DNA of 11,853 nt. Source: Prolixibacteraceae bacterium (GTDB taxonomy: Bacteria; Bacteroidota; Bacteroidia; Bacteroidales; Prolixibacteraceae). Shown one piece after another: positions 7,577 through 11,853 of this stretch (position 1 is its first letter; each line of letters begins with the position of its first letter). A program made the position numbers and the translations under genes. The DNA lies in NCBI GenBank assembly GCA_003516705.1, contig DPCJ01000001.1:1-11853 (forward strand), in the 5' to 3' direction. A model generated the notes under the pieces. The model did not search any database. It was not told where the DNA came from and saw nothing but the letters and a program-made list of their open reading frames with translations.

Positions 7577-7888
7577 ATGAAAAAAGTATTTTTAGTTTTA
7601 GCGTTAGTAGCAGTTTACGGCGTATCAATAGCAATGTCGGCATCGGCAGTTGTAACGGTAAACGAATCGAAAACAACAATTGTAGCAGTTGACGATAACA
7701 ACACACCTGCGGCTGAAAAAGAAAAAGCAAAAGAAACAAAAGAAACAAAAGCTGCCTCAACTGATGGAAAAGCAAAAAGCGAAGGCTGTGGAACGGCAAA
7801 AAGCGAAGGATGCGCAACTGCAAAATCAGCCGGATGCGGTGACAAAGCAAAAACAGAAAGCACTGAGAAAAAAGAAGGTTCAAAATAG
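7577..7888 (+). CDS. Small exported cysteine-repeat protein, function unknown
   Basis: I do not recognise a named family. The 103-residue product starts with a classic signal peptide (MKKVFLVLALVAVYGVSIAM, cleavage likely after ASA at about 24). A short beta-prone stretch follows (VVTVNESKTTIVAVDD), then a highly charged, probably disordered Lys/Glu/Thr-rich tail. Within the tail an 8-residue unit repeats three times in tandem (AKSEGCGT, AKSEGCAT, AKSAGCGD; residues 66-89), which puts Cys71, Cys79 and Cys87 exactly eight residues apart. A regular single-cysteine repeat in an exported disordered protein suggests metal or thiol binding, or disulfide cross-linking, but that is inference. The gene has its own strong terminator and lies between aspA and hydF. 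A similar small gene follows it. Confidence 0.78.
   Translation: MKKVFLVLALVAVYGVSIAMSASAVVTVNESKTTIVAVDDNNTPAAEKEKAKETKETKAASTDGKAKSEGCGTAKSEGCATAKSAGCGDKAKTESTEKKEGSK
7772..7843 (+). repeat. Three tandem 24-bp coding repeats
   Basis: The DNA at 7772-7795, 7796-7819 and 7820-7843 consists of three imperfect in-frame copies of a 24-base unit, each beginning gcaaaa and encoding A-K-S-(E/A)-G-C-x-x. The first two copies are the closest; the third has diverged. In-frame duplication is the likely origin. Confidence 0.8.
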
Positions 7889-7910
7889 TTGAACAATGCA
7901 ATTTGATAGA

Positions 7911-7942
7911 AAAAGCTGTTCCTGAATGAACAGCTTTTTTTA
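7911..7942 (+). terminator. Strong rho-independent terminator after first cysteine-rich gene
   Basis: A perfect 11-bp stem (aaaagctgttc at 7911-7921 with gaacagctttt at 7928-7938), a 6-base loop, and a T-run continuing beyond the stem. It ends the transcript 22 bases after the stop codon, so this gene is probably not cotranscribed with the next one. Confidence 0.9.
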
Positions 7943-8072
7943 TTGTTATATATCAGCCAAATTTTTTATATCGCCCGAATATTCTATATTGCAGCAGGTT
8001 TGCATGTCACGAAAATGGCATTACAAACAAAAGTTAATTAAAAACAATTAGAAATCTTTAACTGCTGGAACA

Positions 8073-8327
8073 ATGAAAAAATTAATTCTCGTTTTTGTAT
8101 TTGCGCTTGGTTTTGGAATAGTAGTTTCAAATGCTGCCATCGATAATAAAGATGACAAAAAGAAAGAAGCAAAAAAAGAAGTAACCACAAGTGCATGTTG
8201 CTCATCGAAAGAAAAATCTGCTGAAAAAACAGCTACAACCGGTTGCACCGAAACTCAGAAAAAAAGCTGTGCAGCTTCTGGAAAAACCTGCTGCCCATCA
8301 GAAAAAAAGGCAGAGGAAAAGAAATAA
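8073..8327 (+). CDS. Small exported cysteine-rich protein, function unknown
   Basis: No recognised family. An 84-residue product with a signal peptide (MKKLILVFVFALGFGIVVSN, cleavage after about residue 21) and a mature part of about 63 residues that is very rich in Lys and Glu and should be disordered. It carries six cysteines: the pair Cys42-Cys43, single Cys58 and Cys66, and the pair Cys73-Cys74. No histidines are present. Design and neighbourhood match the preceding gene (exported, Lys/Glu-rich, small residues around cysteine), but the cysteine spacing differs, so the two are better called analogous or distantly related than duplicates. Vicinal CC pairs fit soft-metal binding or redox chemistry, which is inference. 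It is closed by a strong terminator before hydF. Confidence 0.78.
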   Translation: MKKLILVFVFALGFGIVVSNAAIDNKDDKKKEAKKEVTTSACCSSKEKSAEKTATTGCTETQKKSCAASGKTCCPSEKKAEEKK

Positions 8328-8346
8328 TCTAACTTGACAATACAGG

Positions 8347-8373
8347 AAAGGGCGCTTATAGCGCCCTTTTTTT
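8347..8373 (+). terminator. Strong rho-independent terminator before hydF
   Basis: A perfect 10-bp, GC-rich stem (aaagggcgct at 8347-8356 with agcgcccttt at 8360-8369), a 3-base loop (tat), and a run of seven T. It lies 19 bases after the second cysteine-rich gene and 60 bases before the hydF start, so hydF needs its own promoter. Confidence 0.92.
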
Positions 8374-8381
8374 GTCCCTGA

Positions 8382-8411
8382 TTGTACATATAAAAATGAT
8401 TTTGTACTTTG
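8382..8411 (+). promoter_or_regulatory. Possible hydF promoter
   Basis: A TTG at 8382-8384 is followed after 20 bases by TACTTTG (8405-8411), one base shorter than the Bacteroidota -7 consensus TAnnTTTG. It sits between the preceding terminator and the hydF ATG, with a leader of about 15-20 bases. The box is imperfect, so this is tentative. Confidence 0.4.
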
Positions 8412-8432
8412 ACATTCAATTTTTATCGCACA

Positions 8433-9659
8433 ATGAAAGCATCTAAATCATTCAGATTGCATATCGGGATTTTTGGCCGGAGAAATACTGGAAAATCAAG
8501 CATTTTAAATGCCTTAACCAACCAGGATGTTTCAATCGTTTCAGAAATTGCCGGCACCACAACCGACCCGGTTGAAAAGCCGATGGAACTTCTCCCGCTA
8601 GGGCCGGTTCTTTTTATTGATACTGCCGGCATTGACGATGTTGGCAATCTGGGCGAAAAGAGGGTGGCAAAAACAATGGACGTTTTTAACCGTACCGACC
8701 TTGGAGTAGTTGTTTCGAACTATAATGACTGGGGTTCTTTTGAACTCACAATAATTAACGAACTAAAAGACCGTGCAATACCATTTATCGTTGTCTTTAA
8801 TAAAGCAGATTTATACGAAGAAAACAGCATCATAACCCGGAATCTCAAAACCGATAATATAAATTTTGTAAAAACATCGGCCTTAAAAAATGACGGTATC
8901 GATAAATTCCGCGAACTGCTTCTTCAATCGGCTCCACCTGATTTTATTGAACGACCGGCAATTTTATCCGATCTCGTTGGGCCTGGTGAGGCAGCGATTC
9001 TGGTAGTCCCAATCGACAAGGAAGCGCCAAAAGGAAGACTAATTCTGCCACAGGTGCAAAGCATCCGCGATTTACTCGATAACGACTCGTTTGCAATTGT
9101 TGTTAAAGAGCGTGAACTCCGCGAAGCATTTTCACGTTTTAACAAACCACCAAAACTTGTTGTTACCGACTCACAGGCCTTTTTAAAAGTGGCTGCCGAC
9201 ACGCCACCTGAAATTCCTATGACCTCATTTTCCATACTTTTTGCGCGCTTCCAGGGCGATCTTAACGAAATGGTTTTGGGAGCTACCGCAATCGACAAGC
9301 TAAAAACAGGTGATAAAGTTTTAATTGCCGAAGCCTGCTCTCATCACCCCATTGGCGAGGATATCGGCACAGTGAAAATTCCGCGTTGGCTCACCCAATA
9401 TGTTGGGGGAAAATTGCAAATCGACAATATGCGCGGGCATGATTTTCCTGAAAATATTTCTGATTACAAATTGATAATTCACTGTGGTGCCTGCATGTGG
9501 AATCGTCGGGAGATGTTAAACAGAATTTTGAAAGCAAAACAGGCTGGCGTACCAATTACAAATTACGGACTTACAATTGCTTATTCTCTCGGAATTTTTG
9601 AAAGGGCATTGCAACCATTTCCGGCTGCGCTCGAAATTTACAGAAAAGTGATTGGGTAA
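8433..9659 (+). CDS. hydF: [FeFe]-hydrogenase maturation GTPase HydF
   Basis: A 408-residue protein from the ATG at 8433; the open frame extends eight codons upstream to a TTG inside the putative promoter. The N-terminal GTPase domain has the P-loop GRRNTGKS (15-22), the switch GTTTDP (41-46), DTAG (63-66), NKAD (123-126) and TSA (148-150). A dimerisation domain follows, then the cluster-binding domain with ACSHHP (Cys302, His304) and HCGAC (Cys351, Cys354). These are the CxH ... HCxxC ligands typical of HydF. HydF is the scaffold on which the 2Fe subcluster is completed and from which it is inserted into apo-HydA. Length matches the family (about 400). All expected residues are present, so it looks functional. 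It is the last gene of the maturation island and converges on the following minus-strand gene. Confidence 0.97.
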   Translation: MKASKSFRLHIGIFGRRNTGKSSILNALTNQDVSIVSEIAGTTTDPVEKPMELLPLGPVLFIDTAGIDDVGNLGEKRVAKTMDVFNRTDLGVVVSNYNDWGSFELTIINELKDRAIPFIVVFNKADLYEENSIITRNLKTDNINFVKTSALKNDGIDKFRELLLQSAPPDFIERPAILSDLVGPGEAAILVVPIDKEAPKGRLILPQVQSIRDLLDNDSFAIVVKERELREAFSRFNKPPKLVVTDSQAFLKVAADTPPEIPMTSFSILFARFQGDLNEMVLGATAIDKLKTGDKVLIAEACSHHPIGEDIGTVKIPRWLTQYVGGKLQIDNMRGHDFPENISDYKLIIHCGACMWNRREMLNRILKAKQAGVPITNYGLTIAYSLGIFERALQPFPAALEIYRKVIG

Positions 9660-9685
9660 TAACGCTTTAATTAATACCTGCTTTT

Positions 9686-10099
9686 TCAGCTCACCCGATG
9701 AAAAAAACCAAAGAATTCAATTTTTCCGGATTCGTCTTTTTTAAGCAGTTTGAGTTGCTCCTTTTCTATCGCAAACTGAAATCGGACAGTTTTCGAATCA
9801 TTTGATGCCAACTCCAGAAAGTTTTTATGAAGTTTCCATCTGCCGTTTCCAATGTTTTGAATCAATTCAAGGTTAAGGCTATTCGCATGAATAAACTGAT
9901 TATCAGCAGCAAATTCGATATTCCATTTAAAGTTGAATTCAGCAAGTTGCTGTTCCTTGAGATTTTTAAGCTCACCATTCGTTTCAAAAAAATACTCAAA
10001 CAACTGCCATTTCCCCGGAAGTTGTTTTGAAGGCCTTGCAAACATTTCTGTTGACTGTAGCCAATGAAGAAATTTTGAATACAAACTGATTTCGGTCAT
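9686..10099 (-). CDS. Conserved-looking hypothetical protein, possibly lipocalin-like
   Basis: I do not recognise this 137-residue protein. It has no signal peptide and no membrane segment. After an N-terminal helix (SLYSKFLHWLQSTEMF) the rest alternates short strands: GKWQLFEYFFET (29-40), FNFKWNIEFA, GRWKLHKNFLEL, TVRFQFAIEKEQLKLLKK, and IEFFGFFHRV at the end. The GxW near the start of the beta region and the final 'FxRV' strand suggest a small beta-barrel of lipocalin type, but this is only a shape impression. It converges on hydF, whose stop codon is 26 bases away, and is separated from the upstream tRNA gene by a terminator hairpin. Composition resembles its neighbours, with no sign of transfer. 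Confidence 0.62.
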   Translation of the reverse strand: MTEISLYSKFLHWLQSTEMFARPSKQLPGKWQLFEYFFETNGELKNLKEQQLAEFNFKWNIEFAADNQFIHANSLNLELIQNIGNGRWKLHKNFLELASNDSKTVRFQFAIEKEQLKLLKKDESGKIEFFGFFHRVS

Positions 10100-10152
10100 A
10101 AATTTTTGTTGAACAAAGGTTTAGACCGCTTTTGAATAGAAAGGTTTAAAAC

Positions 10153-10188
10153 AAAAAAAAGGACAACTTTCATTGTCCTTTTTTTTTT
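10153..10188 (-). terminator. Terminator of tRNA-Val (symmetrical hairpin)
   Basis: The arms aaaaaaaaggacaa (10153-10166) and ttgtcctttttttt (10173-10186) pair perfectly over 14 bp around a 6-base loop. On the minus strand the hairpin begins two bases after the tRNA's 3' end and finishes in a T-run. The A and T flanks make it potentially bidirectional, but no plus-strand gene is in position to use it. Confidence 0.85.
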
Positions 10189-10189
10189 G

Positions 10190-10264
10190 TGGGCGGTGAG
10201 GGATTCGAACCCCCGACCCTCTGGGTGTAAACCAGATGCTCTGAACCGACTGAGCTAACCGCCC
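10190..10264 (-). tRNA. tRNA-Val (anticodon TAC)
   Basis: Read on the minus strand, the sequence starts GGGCGGT and ends ACCGCCC-A, a perfect 7-bp acceptor stem with discriminator A. The D-arm contains AGCTCAGTCGG. The anticodon stem TCTGG/CCAGA encloses the loop TTTACAC, so the anticodon is TAC, which reads valine GUA and other GUN codons. The T-arm includes GGTTCGAATCC. The CCA end is not encoded (the next bases are CAA) and must be added by the CCA-adding enzyme. The gene is flanked by its own promoter and terminator and is transcribed as a single tRNA. Confidence 0.96.
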
Positions 10265-10298
10265 TTTTAACTTGTTTTCCGTTTCTGGAAAAGCGTTG

Positions 10299-10329
10299 CA
10301 AATATAAAACCTATTTTCAGTTCTGCAAA
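10299..10329 (-). promoter_or_regulatory. Promoter of tRNA-Val
   Basis: On the minus strand, TTTG (10329-10326) and TATATTTG (10306-10299) are separated by exactly 19 bases, a perfect match to the Bacteroidota -33/-7 consensus. Transcription should start near 10292, about 28 bases before the mature tRNA 5' end. The -33 element begins only a few bases beyond the folC stop codon. Confidence 0.8.
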
Positions 10330-10334
10330 CAATT

Positions 10335-11642
10335 TTAAAATTTTTGCTGCAAAATTTCAGCCACCACAAAAGTGCTTCCACCAACAAAAATAAAATCGTT
10401 TTTATCTGCCTTTTTCTTTGCTGCTTCAAAGGCCTCAATCACTGACTGATAACTCTCACCTTTCAATCCAAATTCAGCCGCCTGCTTCATCAGCTCTTGT
10501 TCATTTAATGCTCGCGGGAGGTTGGCTTTTGTAAAATAGTATTCGGCTGAAACAGGCAAAAGTGGTAAAACACGGTATAAATCCTTGTCGGCCACAACAC
10601 CAAAAACTATATGCAACTTCTTGAATGCTGTATTCCCGATTTGTTTCATCACCATTTTTAAACCATCCTCGTTATGCCCTGTGTCGCATACAACAAGCGG
10701 ATTATTGCCAATTATCTGCCAGCGCCCCATCAAACCAGTAATTTTAGCTGCCTGAGACAAACCGTTGTAGATTGCTTCATCATTAATTTTCCAACCCTTG
10801 CCAATCAAAATATCAAGTGTTTGCAAAACTGTTGGTACATTCTTCTGTTGGTAAACTCCCAACAAATCAAGTTTTAATTCACTAAAAACAGATTGGCCGT
10901 TTTTCGAGATATTTAAAACCTGTTTTCCATCCATACTCAATAACGAATATTCAGTTTTGTATTCCTTATCAGCGAAATATATTGGAGCATTATTACTTTT
11001 TGCAATTTTTCTGAAAACAACTTCAGTCGCATTGTTTGTTTCGCCAATTACAACCGGCACGTCGGGTTTTATTATCCCGGCCTTTTCAAATGCAATCTTT
11101 TCAAGTGTATTGCCTAACAATTGCGTGTGATCGAGACTGATGTTTGTAATCACACTGATTTCGGGAGTAATAATATTTGTGGAATCAAGCCTTCCGCCCA
11201 AACCAACTTCAATAACAGCGATATCAACCTTTTGCCGTGCAAAAAAATCGAATGCCATTGCAACAGTAAGTTCAAAAAACGATGGTTCAATGTTCCAAAG
11301 GTTGTATTTTAAGGCATATTTTTCCACCCATTCGGTAACCTCATCCCTACCAATTATTTCTCCGTTCACCTTAATTCTCTCCCTGAAATCGACCAGATGT
11401 GGCGAAGTATATAACCCGGTTTTATAACCGGCTTTTTGAAAAACAGCAGCCAGCATGTGTGATACCGAGCCTTTACCGTTGGTTCCGGCTACATGAACCG
11501 TCTTAAAATCTTGATGCGGATGCCCGAAAAAAGCATCCATTAAAAGTGTATTTTCCAAGCTGTCTTTATAAGCGGCAGGCCCAATCCTGTGAAACATGGG
11601 TAACCTGGCAAACAAAAAATTGATAGTTTCTTCGTAATTCAC
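10335..11642 (-). CDS. folC: Bifunctional folylpolyglutamate synthase / dihydrofolate synthase
   Basis: A 435-residue ATP-dependent ligase of the Mur-ligase superfamily that adds glutamate to dihydropteroate and to folates in the cytoplasm. Motifs in order: HRIGPAAYKDSLEN (18-31), P-loop GTNGKGSV (53-60), TSPHLVDFRERI (79-90), VEVGLGGRLDSTN region (146-156), DHT (171-173), EKAGI (186-190) with Lys187 at the usual carbamylated-lysine position, GRWQ (306-309) and DTGHNEDG (320-327). The last corresponds to the family's DGAHN and has Thr-Gly in place of Gly-Ala. Length is as expected (about 420-440). The start is the ATG at 11642. Whether the enzyme does both reactions cannot be told from sequence. 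The PhoH-type gene diverges 103 bases upstream. Confidence 0.93.
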   Translation of the reverse strand: MNYEETINFLFARLPMFHRIGPAAYKDSLENTLLMDAFFGHPHQDFKTVHVAGTNGKGSVSHMLAAVFQKAGYKTGLYTSPHLVDFRERIKVNGEIIGRDEVTEWVEKYALKYNLWNIEPSFFELTVAMAFDFFARQKVDIAVIEVGLGGRLDSTNIITPEISVITNISLDHTQLLGNTLEKIAFEKAGIIKPDVPVVIGETNNATEVVFRKIAKSNNAPIYFADKEYKTEYSLLSMDGKQVLNISKNGQSVFSELKLDLLGVYQQKNVPTVLQTLDILIGKGWKINDEAIYNGLSQAAKITGLMGRWQIIGNNPLVVCDTGHNEDGLKMVMKQIGNTAFKKLHIVFGVVADKDLYRVLPLLPVSAEYYFTKANLPRALNEQELMKQAAEFGLKGESYQSVIEAFEAAKKKADKNDFIFVGGSTFVVAEILQQKF

Positions 11643-11745
11643 TGTTTATTTTTTTATCAACTGTTACAAGTTAATTAAATCTTCCGCCCTTTTTTAGTAG
11701 GTTATTTCAATTTACATACATTTAGAAAATTCAAATTCCTACGAA

Positions 11746-11853
11746 ATGCTGAGTACAACAAAGAAAAGTAAAATCTTCATTCTCGATACGAATGTCATTT
11801 TACACGACCACACCTGCATTAACCAGTTCCAGGATAATGACATTATCCTTCCG
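11746..11853 (+). CDS. PIN domain / PhoH family ATPase, 5' end only
   Basis: The frame opens with the ATG at 11746 and runs off the window after 36 residues. It reads KSKIFILDTNVILHDHTCIN and then FQDNDIILP. The strand followed by LDTNVILHD is the start of a PIN-type nuclease domain, with Asp as the first metal ligand. This exact N-terminus is typical of the longer PhoH-like proteins in which a PIN domain precedes a PhoH ATPase (YlaK type), thought to act in RNA metabolism. The ATPase part lies beyond the window, so the fusion is expected from the family, not seen. It is transcribed away from folC. Confidence 0.78.
   Translation, partial: MLSTTKKSKIFILDTNVILHDHTCINQFQDNDIILP

Noticed and set aside
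7772..7843. Tandem repeats considered as a CRISPR array
   Set aside because: The 24-base units are contiguous with no spacers, they keep the reading frame, and no cas genes are present.
7689..7892. Alternative-frame and antisense open frames over the first cysteine-rich gene
   Set aside because: Low-complexity Lys/Gln- or Leu/Phe-rich translations are artefacts of the A-rich repeat. The frame with the signal peptide and regular cysteines is the real one.
10190..10264. tRNA as an integration site for a mobile element
   Set aside because: No integrase, no repeated tRNA 3' end and no change in composition were seen nearby.
10121..10438. Minus-strand open frame of 105 codons across the tRNA
   Set aside because: It runs through the tRNA-Val gene, its promoter and its terminator, and overlaps the end of folC.

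Overview
The window looks like a chromosomal stretch of an anaerobic member of the Bacteroidota, probably of the Marinilabiliales/Prolixibacteraceae kind. The evidence is the family-level look of the proteins, start codons without clear Shine-Dalgarno sequences, and two well-formed promoters of the Bacteroidota type (TTG or TTTG, 19-20 bases, then TAnnTTTG). The assignment to an order is a guess.

Left part (1-2830, all +): the 3' end of cutC, a secreted GH29 alpha-L-fucosidase followed by a hairpin terminator, and a membrane-anchored DUF5715 protein whose conserved residues resemble an M15-type zinc peptidase.

Centre (2922-9659): an [FeFe]-hydrogenase maturation island. hydE (-) and hydG (+) diverge from a shared 144-base gap. 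After hydG come a compact hicB-hicA toxin-antitoxin pair with its own promoter (hicA is only 59 codons), an aspartate ammonia-lyase, two small exported cysteine-rich proteins each closed by a strong terminator, and hydF. HydE and HydG are radical-SAM enzymes that make the organometallic iron synthon, HydF is the GTPase scaffold that delivers the 2Fe subcluster, and the ammonia-lyase may supply nitrogen for its dithiomethylamine bridge. No hydrogenase structural gene lies in the window, so the target enzyme must be encoded elsewhere.

Right part (9686-11853): an unrecognised 137-residue protein (-), tRNA-Val(TAC) (-) with a textbook promoter and terminator, folC (-), and the 5' end of a PIN-PhoH family gene (+).

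The least explained elements are the two small exported cysteine-rich proteins inside the maturation island, and the minimal HicB antitoxin, which has no visible DNA-binding domain.
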